This document shows, one piece after another, positions 43,098-51,455 of a DNA stretch of 64,000 bases (positions are counted from its first letter, which is position 1; every line of letters begins with the position of its first letter). Origin of the DNA: Spirosomataceae bacterium TFI 002 (GTDB taxonomy: Bacteria; Bacteroidota; Bacteroidia; Cytophagales; Spirosomataceae); contig LT907983.1 of the NCBI GenBank assembly GCA_900230115.1, forward strand, positions 372,001 through 436,000, given 5' to 3'. Position numbers and translations under genes: made by a program. The notes beneath the pieces are model-generated. The model was not told the DNA's origin and ran no database searches. It worked only from the letters and a program-made list of their open reading frames with translations.

Positions 43098-45932
43098 TCA
43101 ATTCCCTATAATCAACTCAACAAAAGTCTTAGGCAAAGGATTATTGCTTGTTGTAAACGGATCTTGAACTCTGTAGCCTAACCTAATCCCGACTGGAAGG
43201 TCTATCACATTAAGTGATGTTTGATCTAAACGTAATTCTATTCCAGTACTCTGGGTATTAAATGATCTAGTGCCACCATATAGCTGCCCAAAGTCATAGA
43301 AAAGGTTTGCTCGCAGCCTTTTCAAATAAGTCAAGCCCCAAAAACCAAAATCAGGATAAATAAGAGGTAATTTATAATCAAACGCCAACTTACGAACTTG
43401 GTCATTATCCGTAATTCTGAAACCACGTGGATAATTGAAAGTATCATTGATTTGATACCCATTTTCAAAAGCCTCTTTTTGGATACCACCAGAAATTGTT
43501 ATTCCGTGATTTCTTGCAAAGGAAGGAAGCAACAGTGCCATTTGAAAATTCATTAAGTTGGCCTTTTCGCCTGAAAAAGATTGAGCAGTTCTACCTTTCA
43601 TTTCTATTCCAAACTTTGATTGCAAATTTTGCATCGCCCTTTGTCGCAATGAGCTTAATGAAAATGCCACATCAACTAAATTACTAGAGGGGTTTTTCCA
43701 TCCGTCTTTTTGATTCCCATCCAAAAAACTAATTGATCGCACATTTGCCGCAACTTTACTTCCCCAGAAATAATTACCCGTTATCCAACTCAATGGCAAA
43801 GACAGCCCTACTCTTAGTTCATTCTCATTGAAAGCCAATGGTCTATCCTTGATCCCAATCACATTCCTTTCTCTAAAGGTGTAACCCAAGTTTAAAATGG
43901 TAGCAAACTTCCCATACGAATAATTCAGGCCTCCGCTAGAAGCGTTTTCATTGAAATTATAAGCATAAAAAGGACTTATCTTATTTACTTCAAGGTAGTC
44001 GTCTACTTCGATATTGACCTCCACAGCTCCTATACTTGATAGCGAAGATTCTGAATTTGAAATACCCCAAGAGTGTATTTTCAGATCGCTAAAATAGCCT
44101 TTGTAGTCCTTTACGGTCAAGTTAGTTTCTGGAGCTTTATTCAATATATTTTGATTTTCGCTTAGGTTATTTACTGCATTGTAAATTCTCATTTCGTTTA
44201 AGTCTTGAATCTCAACTGAATTGGCTGTGTGAGTAGTGATTTCTTGTTTTGAAATAAATTGACCAGTATTGGTGCTGTTGGCAAATAGTAATAAATCCTC
44301 TTCCTCATTTACTGCAGGCATCATTGCTCCTACTTTCACACTCGTGATTTTTTTGAACTCACCACCAGTTTTTGGCAAGGCATAAATATTATCTATTCCA
44401 CTAAAACCAGCTCGAACATATACATGCGACTTCCCAATTGCCAATTCGGATAATGACTGTGTCATCCAAGGACTAATTAAAACCTGCTTGTCCGATTTAA
44501 GATCATGACGAACAATGGCTATTTGCCCATTTTTTTTCGCTAAATAGTATAAATCACCTTTCGTATCGAAAGTGGGATAAGCAATTGCCCAATTCTGAGA
44601 ATTAGATAGTTCTTTAGCTTCCGTTGAGTCATAAAAATCACCTATAAGGAGCTTATATTCTTGATTTTCAGTTAATTCTACTGTAAGTAACTTTAGATCA
44701 TTATGCGTAACAGCAGCGAAAATAGCCTTGGTTTTACTTCTAATTTTTTCCTTTTTCCCTGATTTAATATCATAAGACATTACAATACTAAAGTCTTCAT
44801 TCTCCCATCTCGGATTAGTCTGATTTTCTAACCAAACTATCTTATTTTCCCCATATGATAAAATTGAATTATTAGTAATACCCATAGAGAAAAGTGTTTC
44901 TTCACTTCCTTTATTCGTAAGCCTAACTACTTTTTCTGTTTCCTTTCGGCTAGACTTTAATGCTAAATAAGAGCCTTTAGATTCAATGTGTGGAAAGGCG
45001 TAATAAGTGACAAGCTTCTTAGTAGGCTGACTAATATTTTCAAATGAAATCAGTTCTGTTTTGCTTAAAAGTGAATCATAATCGGACTTTAAATCTTTAA
45101 ATGATGCTTTATAGAGTTTCTTCGAATTCATGCCAATATGCCTTTTCAAAGCTCCGTTGAAAGGATAATACAATCGGCGATATGCCCCAGCATCTTTGAT
45201 AATATTTTTCCATATATCATTTCCAAAATGCTCTCTAGCATATAAATTCATCGTGTAGCCTAGTGGATAATGGGAAGGAAGCCTTTTCACAAATGAGCCA
45301 TTTCGGATCGTTTGATATCTATACATTCTATCCGCTTCAAATAATGCCCGCTGCTCCTCACTAAAAGAAGGTAATCGCCCGCGTCCACTTGGTGTCTGTA
45401 AAGTTTCGGATAAGGTCGCATCACCCTCCCAAAACCAATCAGGTATACTCAAATTGGAAGCAACATTCCATCCCAATTGCCCTGAAAGTATATGAAAGAT
45501 TTTTGTAACTCCTCTGTCAGCATTACTAAACTGAAGAGCATGGCGATACTCATGCACTGCTAATAGGTCCAGCCATTCATTGGGTCCAATGATGCTCCAA
45601 TCTTGCAATGGTGTTCCAAAAAACTCACTTCGAAAAGGTGATGTGGTTACGAATGCATTTGGATACATGGATTTGCCATGAAGCAAAACAGTGATTTTAT
45701 AGTTTTTGTCACCTATAGATGCTTTGTTGTTTTCATCTATGTATCTGGTCAAACTAGCTATTCTATTTGCTTCGTTTTCTAGCCCTTTTGGAAAAAGAAC
45801 TTTTACCTTTTCTGTTTCTAGAGATTGCCATTTAATCGATGGAGGATTAGTAGATGCTGCGGTATTTTGTCCAAAAAGTCCTTTGGATAAAAAAACTACT
45901 AACAAAAGGCTAAGGAGTGGTCTATGTATCAA
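43098..45932 (-). CDS. Metallopeptidase-like, beta-propeller and outer-membrane barrel protein
   Basis: This 944-residue exported protein has a signal peptide (cleavage near GLFGQ-N). It appears to start at TTG (45930-45932), since no in-frame ATG precedes the leader and TAA lies 10 codons upstream. Residues ~35-290 have a zinc-peptidase (peptidase_MA-type) signature: H-E-Y-R-H at 127-131, with Glu169 in F-W-E-G-D-A as a likely third ligand. Residues ~300-560 are TolB-like propeller strands. The last ~330 residues are a transmembrane barrel with many aromatic strands, ending V-E-L-I-I-G-N, like the bacterial surface-antigen family. The combination suggests an outer-membrane protease or assembly factor. 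Catalysis is unproven, and I do not recognise a named family for the full chain. Confidence 0.75.
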   Translation of the reverse strand: MIHRPLLSLLLVVFLSKGLFGQNTAASTNPPSIKWQSLETEKVKVLFPKGLENEANRIASLTRYIDENNKASIGDKNYKITVLLHGKSMYPNAFVTTSPFRSEFFGTPLQDWSIIGPNEWLDLLAVHEYRHALQFSNADRGVTKIFHILSGQLGWNVASNLSIPDWFWEGDATLSETLQTPSGRGRLPSFSEEQRALFEADRMYRYQTIRNGSFVKRLPSHYPLGYTMNLYAREHFGNDIWKNIIKDAGAYRRLYYPFNGALKRHIGMNSKKLYKASFKDLKSDYDSLLSKTELISFENISQPTKKLVTYYAFPHIESKGSYLALKSSRKETEKVVRLTNKGSEETLFSMGITNNSILSYGENKIVWLENQTNPRWENEDFSIVMSYDIKSGKKEKIRSKTKAIFAAVTHNDLKLLTVELTENQEYKLLIGDFYDSTEAKELSNSQNWAIAYPTFDTKGDLYYLAKKNGQIAIVRHDLKSDKQVLISPWMTQSLSELAIGKSHVYVRAGFSGIDNIYALPKTGGEFKKITSVKVGAMMPAVNEEEDLLLFANSTNTGQFISKQEITTHTANSVEIQDLNEMRIYNAVNNLSENQNILNKAPETNLTVKDYKGYFSDLKIHSWGISNSESSLSSIGAVEVNIEVDDYLEVNKISPFYAYNFNENASSGGLNYSYGKFATILNLGYTFRERNVIGIKDRPLAFNENELRVGLSLPLSWITGNYFWGSKVAANVRSISFLDGNQKDGWKNPSSNLVDVAFSLSSLRQRAMQNLQSKFGIEMKGRTAQSFSGEKANLMNFQMALLLPSFARNHGITISGGIQKEAFENGYQINDTFNYPRGFRITDNDQVRKLAFDYKLPLIYPDFGFWGLTYLKRLRANLFYDFGQLYGGTRSFNTQSTGIELRLDQTSLNVIDLPVGIRLGYRVQDPFTTSNNPLPKTFVELIIGN

Positions 45933-45981
45933 TATTTGATCTTTATCTTTCGGATAAAATTAACCATTATTCCACTTCTTC

Positions 45982-46857
45982 ATGAAACTGTTTCGCTTTT
46001 CTCTCATTTTGCTTTCCATATTATGGATTGCTTCCTCTTGCAAAACCACATCTAAACTTGTAAAAAACGACAAACAGGCCTCTATAATAGAATACCTCAA
46101 GTATAATAATGAATGGAACGGACCAAGAATATCTGTTCATAGAGGTGGTGGAGAAATAGAGAATTATCCTGAAAATTGTATAGAGTCGTTTCAACATGTA
46201 AGCAAGAGTTTTCCTGTTTTAGTGGAGTGCGATGTTGAAATCACAAAGGATAATGTGCTGCTCATGATGCATGATGCTAGCCTAGATAGAACCACAAGTG
46301 GTAGTGGCCAAATACTAAGCAAAACATGGAATGAAATCAAAGACGAGAAACTAAAGGACAATTTTGGCAATCAAACAGACTTCAAAATCCCTCTACTTAG
46401 CGAAACACTCAACTGGGCAAGATGCAAAGTAATTCTTACTTTGGATTTAAAGAAAAACACGCCATTTGCAAGCGTAATAAGTGAAGTGGAGAAACAGAAG
46501 TCAGAAAATGATGTCGTAATTATTACCTACAATGCCAATCAGGCAAAAGAGGTTTACGAGCTCAACCCCAACTTAATGATATCGGTAGGTATTATGACCA
46601 TGGCTGATTACGAAAGGCTTAATAAGCTAGGTATTCCAGACAAAAATATGATTGCGTTCATAGGTACCCGTGAACCTAAAAAGGAACTGATAGATTTCCT
46701 TCATTCCAAAGGAATTCTTACGCTTTTGGGAACCTTAGGTAACTTAGACAAAAAAGCACTAAATTCGTCGAATAATCTATATCAACAATGGTCCCAAATG
46801 GGGGTTGATATATTTGCCACTGATTATCCTTTTGAAGTTTATGAAGCTTTGCGTTAA
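45982..46857 (+). CDS. Glycerophosphodiester phosphodiesterase family lipoprotein
   Basis: This 291-residue protein has a lipoprotein leader ending I-A-S-S-C (Cys20). The GDPD core is clear: the catalytic H-R-G-G-G-E at 53-58, with E-N-Y-P-E-N after it, E-C-D-V-E-I-T-K-D, and M-M-H-D-A-S-L-D-R-T-T-S-G-S-G. The two catalytic His (H53 and the His in M-H-D) and metal-binding Glu and Asp are present. The enzyme hydrolyses glycerophosphodiesters to glycerol-3-phosphate and an alcohol, here on a membrane anchor in the periplasm. The 3' end overlaps the next gene (M20 peptidase) by 17 bp. It is divergent from the barrel protein gene at 45932, with a 49-bp spacer. Confidence 0.93.
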   Translation: MKLFRFSLILLSILWIASSCKTTSKLVKNDKQASIIEYLKYNNEWNGPRISVHRGGGEIENYPENCIESFQHVSKSFPVLVECDVEITKDNVLLMMHDASLDRTTSGSGQILSKTWNEIKDEKLKDNFGNQTDFKIPLLSETLNWARCKVILTLDLKKNTPFASVISEVEKQKSENDVVIITYNANQAKEVYELNPNLMISVGIMTMADYERLNKLGIPDKNMIAFIGTREPKKELIDFLHSKGILTLLGTLGNLDKKALNSSNNLYQQWSQMGVDIFATDYPFEVYEALR

Positions 46858-48145
46858 TTTTATTCTTTTTCTGTGCATTTCCTTTTTCTCTTTTGCTCAA
46901 AACCCGCTTGCTGACATATTAACAAAAGAAGCAGAGGCCATTGAATCCAAAGTAATTGAATGGAGAAGAGACTTTCATCAAAACCCTGAGCTTGGTAACC
47001 AAGAAGTAAGGACAGCGAAAATCATTGCTGCTCATTTGAAAGGACTTGGACTAGAAGTAAAAGAAAATATCGCCATCACCGGTGTTATTGGAATATTGAA
47101 AGGAGGCAAACCTGGCCCAGTTATAGCAATGCGAGCAGATATGGATGCTCTTCCTGTTACGGAAAGAACCAACATCCCTTTTAAATCAACAAAAGTAGTA
47201 GACTATAAAGGCAACCAAACTGGAGTTTCGCATGCCTGTGGTCACGACAGTCATGTTGCCATCTTAATGGCTACCGCGGAGATTCTTTCAAAACATAAAA
47301 AAGAGCTAAAGGGAACAATCAAATTTATCTTTCAGCCAGCTGAAGAAGGTGTTTTTGGCGAAGGAATAACTTTTGGTGCAAATAGAATGGTACAAGAAGG
47401 TGCATTAGAAAACCCCAAAGTTGAGGCGATTTTTGGCTTACATATCAATTCACAAACTCCCGCGGGCCACATCACTTACAGATCAGGTCCAACTATGGCA
47501 GGAGTAGATCAATTCTATATTACGGTTAAAGGTGTACAAACTCATGGTGCATATCCATGGTCAGGAGTTGATCCTATAAGTACTGCTGCACAAATAGTGA
47601 ATGGCCTCAATACAATAGTGAGTAGGAATGTAAAGCTAATTGACAACCCAGCTGTTGTAAGTGTTGGAGCAATTCATGGAGGAAATAGACACAATATTAT
47701 CCCCGAAGAAGTAAAACTAGAAGGTACAATTCGTACACTTAGTTTAGAGCAACGGGCATTGATATTTAAGCGAATAGAAGAAGTTGCAGTTAATATTGCC
47801 AAAAGTGCTGGAGCACATGCCGAAGTTGTATTGGAAGAAGGATATCCAGTTACATACAACAATCCAACTTTAACAAATAATGCTCTTCCTGCGTTATATA
47901 GAGCAGCAGGGAAAGATAACGTTCGTGAAAAGTCAGTTGTAATGGGTGCCGAAGATTTCTCTTATTTTGCTAGAGAAGTCTCTGGTTTTTTCTTTTTCCT
48001 AGGAGCAATGGAAGCAGGTAAAAGTGCCGAAGAAGTTGCACCTCACCATACACCAGATTTTTATTTAGACGAATCGGGATTTGTAGTGGGTGTAAAAGCT
48101 TTTTGCAATCTTGCTCTTGACTATTTTGACCAAAACACAAAGTAA
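46841..48145 (+). CDS. Exported M20-family amidohydrolase
   Basis: The ATG at 46841 gives 434 residues and a proper signal peptide (MKLCVNFILFLCISFFSFAQ). An upstream start would cost that leader. The body opens W-R-R-D-F-H-Q-N-P-E-L-G-N-Q-E, typical of M20D (hippurate/IAA-amino-acid hydrolase-like). The metal site A-C-G-H-D-S-H-V-A is near residues 130-138. P-A-E-E-G-V-F-G-E-G gives the catalytic Glu pair, and M-G-A-E-D-F-S-Y-F the late ligand. It should hydrolyse N-acyl amino acids or small amides outside the cytosol. It overlaps the GDPD gene by 17 bp and the YciO-like gene by 1 bp (TAATG), a tight three-gene run. Confidence 0.93.
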   Translation: MKLCVNFILFLCISFFSFAQNPLADILTKEAEAIESKVIEWRRDFHQNPELGNQEVRTAKIIAAHLKGLGLEVKENIAITGVIGILKGGKPGPVIAMRADMDALPVTERTNIPFKSTKVVDYKGNQTGVSHACGHDSHVAILMATAEILSKHKKELKGTIKFIFQPAEEGVFGEGITFGANRMVQEGALENPKVEAIFGLHINSQTPAGHITYRSGPTMAGVDQFYITVKGVQTHGAYPWSGVDPISTAAQIVNGLNTIVSRNVKLIDNPAVVSVGAIHGGNRHNIIPEEVKLEGTIRTLSLEQRALIFKRIEEVAVNIAKSAGAHAEVVLEEGYPVTYNNPTLTNNALPALYRAAGKDNVREKSVVMGAEDFSYFAREVSGFFFFLGAMEAGKSAEEVAPHHTPDFYLDESGFVVGVKAFCNLALDYFDQNTK

Positions 48146-48771
48146 TGCCAGCGGAAATAATAAGAATGTATGACGAAAACCCTGATCCTGCTTTAGTAGC
48201 TAAAGTGGTAAAGGTGCTCAAAAATGGGGGAATTGTTATTTACCCCACGGATACTGTGTATTCAATGGGTTGCGATATATTCCAAAACAGAGCAGTGGAA
48301 AAACTCAGTCACTTGAAAGGCGTAAAAATCACAAAGAATAATTTCTCTATTGTATGTGCTGACTTAGGAGGTATCACAGATTATGCGAAAGTGAGTAATG
48401 TGGTTTTCAAAGCTATGAAAAAAGCTTTCCCAGGACCCTACACCTTCTTGCTTCCAGCAACTAACAAGTTACCTAAATCATTGCAAACCAATAGAAAAAC
48501 TATAGGTATCAGAGTTCCAGACCATCCTATACCACGAGCACTTGTAAATGCTTTGGGCAACCCTATAATCACGACCAGTGTAAAAGATGACGTGGATGAC
48601 ATGCTCGAATATCCAGACGAAATTGAAGTTATCATTGCCCAAAATGAACATAAAGCCGACCTCATTATTGATGGTGGATGGAGCGGGATTACACCTTCTA
48701 CAGTTATAGATGCTACAACCGATGATTTAGAAGTAATAAGACCTGGATTGGGAGATGCAGACTTTATTTAA
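48145..48771 (+). CDS. Sua5/YciO/YrdC-family protein, YciO-like
   Basis: This 208-residue protein has the family core G-G-I-V-I-Y-P-T-D-T-V-Y-S-M-G-C-D near residue 30. It then reads N-N-F-S-I-V-C-A-D-L-G-G-I-T-D-Y and P-G-P-Y-T-F-L-L-P-A-T, followed by K-T-I-G-I-R-V-P-D-H-P-I-P. This order is nearest to E. coli YciO rather than TsaC. The family binds ATP, threonine and bicarbonate. TsaC/Sua5 make threonylcarbamoyl-AMP for tRNA t6A, while YciO activity is much weaker or uncertain. The start codon overlaps the M20 stop by one base. The 3' end overlaps the convergent acyltransferase by 8 bp. Confidence 0.88.
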   Translation: MPAEIIRMYDENPDPALVAKVVKVLKNGGIVIYPTDTVYSMGCDIFQNRAVEKLSHLKGVKITKNNFSIVCADLGGITDYAKVSNVVFKAMKKAFPGPYTFLLPATNKLPKSLQTNRKTIGIRVPDHPIPRALVNALGNPIITTSVKDDVDDMLEYPDEIEVIIAQNEHKADLIIDGGWSGITPSTVIDATTDDLEVIRPGLGDADFI

Positions 48772-49663
48772 CAACAAAACCATTCACTACATTGGCTGGC
48801 TTTTTATGTTTCCACCGCCTATGAGTCCATAGCCATTGAGCCGGATTTTCCTTTATATCTCTTTCAAGCAATTCAGCATGCTTACTTAATATTGCTCCTT
48901 GTGGCACTTCTTTCGGATATTCGCAAATCACCTCCAATTTTGTGTGATAATAACCCCGATCTTTTTTCTCTATTGTGGCAAAAACCACTGGCATATCTAA
49001 ATCCCGAGCAATTTTTTCTGTTCCTAAGAAAAAGGAAGTATCCTGATTCAAAAATGTGGTCCAATACGATTTCAATGGTGGTGCCGACTGATCATTTGCC
49101 AAAGTGACAATAAATGGTTTAGGTTTTTTACTTCTTAAAAAACTCCCAGTCTCTTTGGTACTGAACATTTGAGTACCAAATCTTGACCTTGCATTAAAAA
49201 ATAACTTATCAAAATAAGAGTTGCTCATTTTATGATATGGCCCAGCTCCCAAATGCGGAAACAACCAATCTAGAGAAAGTGCCAACCATTCATAATTCCC
49301 AAAATGCCCAAGTGTAACAACAAACGATCTATTTTCTGCAAACCATTTATCGGCTATAGCTAAGTGATCAAATGTCATTCTCTTCCTAAGTGCCTTCTCC
49401 GAAATAGTGAACATTTTAATTATTTCAACAAAAAGGTCTGCCAGGTGTCTATAAAACTCCTTTTCAATTTTATTGATTTCACTTACACTTTTTTCGGGAA
49501 AAGAAAGCTCAAGATTTCCTCTCACAACTTTTTTCCTATATCCCAAAACGAAATAGAGCAAAGGAAACAACAAGATATCCGCCAAAAAGTAAAGTACTTT
49601 TAAAGGCAAAATCGAAAAAAGATATAAAAATGGAACCGTAAGATAAAAAACTACCGCCTTCAT
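48764..49663 (-). CDS. LpxL/HtrB-like lysophospholipid acyltransferase
   Basis: This 299-residue membrane enzyme has one or two N-terminal hydrophobic helices (residues 3-40). The catalytic H-x4-E motif is G-H-F-G-N-Y-E at 119-125 (His120, Glu125). Further family patterns are K-K-V-V-R-G-N-L-E-L-S-F-P and N-D-Q-S-A-P-P, with a final W-L-W-T-H-R-R-W-K-H. These fit the lipid A late acyltransferases that add a secondary acyl chain to lipid A at the inner membrane. The gene shares one base with the upstream nucleotidyltransferase stop (TGATG), so the two are cotranscribed. Confidence 0.92.
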   Translation of the reverse strand: MKAVVFYLTVPFLYLFSILPLKVLYFLADILLFPLLYFVLGYRKKVVRGNLELSFPEKSVSEINKIEKEFYRHLADLFVEIIKMFTISEKALRKRMTFDHLAIADKWFAENRSFVVTLGHFGNYEWLALSLDWLFPHLGAGPYHKMSNSYFDKLFFNARSRFGTQMFSTKETGSFLRSKKPKPFIVTLANDQSAPPLKSYWTTFLNQDTSFFLGTEKIARDLDMPVVFATIEKKDRGYYHTKLEVICEYPKEVPQGAILSKHAELLERDIKENPAQWLWTHRRWKHKKPANVVNGFVVK

Positions 49664-50256
49664 CAGTTTTGAGAGTTTAGGTAGTTGAAATAATCTTCTT
49701 TTGTATCTATGTCCACAGAAGAATGTCCCAGTGGTACATGGACTATTTGAGCTTTATGTTTTTGGAACACTTGAGCTGCACCCTTATCTCCTTCTAAATC
49801 AAGTAGTTCGTTAAGTATTTCTCTTTTAAACAAACTAGGAACACCCAATATATCACCATAAGAAGAAGCAACAATATGCTTGTCTGTTTTCTGTGCTTTC
49901 TCTAGTAATGACCTGAGGTGCAACTCACTAACACTTGGCATGTCGCCAGCTACGACAATTACTCCATCAATATTTTTGTCAATCATGTAGCTACCTACCA
50001 AGCCCATTTTAATAGAACTAGACATGCCAGTTTCCCATTGATCATTCTCAACAATATTAATTGGGAGCCCTTCCAACGTGGGTTTTATCAATGCTTTATT
50101 CGCCCCCAAAACCACAGTAACTTTATGGCCTTTTAGGTCGAGACAATTTTCTATTACTCTGAGCAGCAAAGATTTACCATGTATGTCCAACAATTGCTTT
50201 GGAGTACCCATCCTACTTGCACTTCCTGCCGCCAAAATTATGATTCCTAAATTCAT
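49663..50256 (-). CDS. MobA-like/MocA-like nucleotidyltransferase
   Basis: The ATG at 50254-50256 gives 197 residues. An ATG six codons upstream adds only MPKYIK and is less likely. The NTP-binding signature L-A-A-G-S-A-S-R-M-G-T-P-K-Q is at 8-21. The second family motif, G-D-M-P-S-V, follows near 105. This matches MobA/MocA-type transferases that attach CMP or GMP to molybdopterin cofactors, and related sugar or cofactor nucleotidyltransferases. No molybdenum gene is in the window, so the substrate is open. It is translationally coupled to the LpxL-like gene. Confidence 0.85.
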   Translation of the reverse strand: MNLGIIILAAGSASRMGTPKQLLDIHGKSLLLRVIENCLDLKGHKVTVVLGANKALIKPTLEGLPINIVENDQWETGMSSSIKMGLVGSYMIDKNIDGVIVVAGDMPSVSELHLRSLLEKAQKTDKHIVASSYGDILGVPSLFKREILNELLDLEGDKGAAQVFQKHKAQIVHVPLGHSSVDIDTKEDYFNYLNSQN

Positions 50257-50356
50257 CTTTATATATTTGGGCAAATTTACGAGATTTTAGAGCGAACGTA
50301 TAATTAATTCGCATAAGATGTCGTTGAGATTACGTGCTAACAAAACATAGAATACA

Positions 50357-51370
50357 ATGAATTACTTGAAGAAAAGTGCTCTTCCATGGGCTACTCTCTT
50401 GACCCTAGTCTTTATGGTTTCATCTTGTAAACCAGACGATGCAAGACCAAAAGGTGAGTATTTTGACATATACCTAGACTTCTGGAATACTACTGGCAAA
50501 ACTCCCGAGGTGAGATTTGATGAATTAAAAACCTCTCGAGAAATCAAAATCGATTTTAGTAAAACTTTTGAAGGTCGTACTGAAGGTTCTTCTTTTACCA
50601 AAGTTGAAATTGACAACTTTAGAATCATTGATGCGAACTCAAACAATTACAATATCGAAAACATCACTGCTTATGAGCTAAGAGAAGGTGAGTGGAAAAA
50701 AGATGTTGAATTTACAATGAGTTTCGACCAATCAGAAGATATCTCAGTTGTATTAGTTTTGGATAGATCGGAGTCCTTGGGGGCAGATTTTGGCACAATC
50801 AAATCTTATGCAAATGATTTTGTAGATCAAATATTCAGTGATAGGCCAGTTGTTAAAATGGGAGTTGTGGATTTTGCCGATGATGTAAAAAGCTATCCTT
50901 TGACAAGCGATAAAGAAGCTCTAAAGAATTATGTGTCAAACATGAAGCAAGGTAAGTTCACTACTTTATACAATGCAATGGATTTAGGAATTGACATGCT
51001 TCAAGACTCAGATTCGCAAAGTAAAGTACTTTTCGTTTTCACAGATGGAGCAGATAATAACTCTTCTCCAAATGTAAATGTGGATTACCTACTTAGTAGA
51101 ATCAAGGCTCAAAAGAACATAACCGGAATCACCAGTTTTGCAATTGGCTTAGATGGAAATGGCGGAATAGACCAAACAGTACTTTCCAAGCTATCTGGTA
51201 ATGGAGGGACAGCAAGTTTCCCTAAAACTGTAGCACAGGCTAAGGATGTGTTTAAGAAATTCTCTAAGGTTATTTCGAACGTATATAGCTTAGAATACTT
51301 GAGAAACCAACAAGTCATTCCAAGAGCAGAGCCACGAAAGCTTAAGTTTGAGATTCAAACAGTAAAATAA
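50357..51370 (+). CDS. von Willebrand factor A-domain lipoprotein
   Basis: This 337-residue protein has a lipoprotein leader ending M-V-S-S-C (Cys24). A ~100-residue N-terminal stretch of short strands leads into a vWA domain. The metal-ion-dependent adhesion site is D-R-S-E-S (Asp136, Ser138, Ser140). The Thr contact is in F-T-T-L-Y-N-A-M-D-L-G, and the third Asp is in V-F-T-D-G-A-D-N. It should bind a protein partner on the periplasmic or outer face. The stop is 28 bp from the second IS copy and convergent with polA. No partner ATPase or serine protease is adjacent, so it is not an obvious MoxR-type set. Confidence 0.9.
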   Translation: MNYLKKSALPWATLLTLVFMVSSCKPDDARPKGEYFDIYLDFWNTTGKTPEVRFDELKTSREIKIDFSKTFEGRTEGSSFTKVEIDNFRIIDANSNNYNIENITAYELREGEWKKDVEFTMSFDQSEDISVVLVLDRSESLGADFGTIKSYANDFVDQIFSDRPVVKMGVVDFADDVKSYPLTSDKEALKNYVSNMKQGKFTTLYNAMDLGIDMLQDSDSQSKVLFVFTDGADNNSSPNVNVDYLLSRIKAQKNITGITSFAIGLDGNGGIDQTVLSKLSGNGGTASFPKTVAQAKDVFKKFSKVISNVYSLEYLRNQQVIPRAEPRKLKFEIQTVK

Positions 51371-51398
51371 AATACAGAATTACACAAATATGAAAATG

Positions 51399-51431
51399 AA
51401 GAGGCTGTCTCAAAAGGGCAGTCTCTTTTTT
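51399..51431 (+). terminator. Intrinsic terminator built into IS left end (copy 2)
   Basis: This has the same fold as copy 1: a 12-pair stem, CAAAA loop and T-run, upstream of the transposase ATG at 51456. It may also end the vWA gene transcript. Confidence 0.65.
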
Positions 51432-51455
51432 ATAGATTTTTTTGTAACTTCAGTT

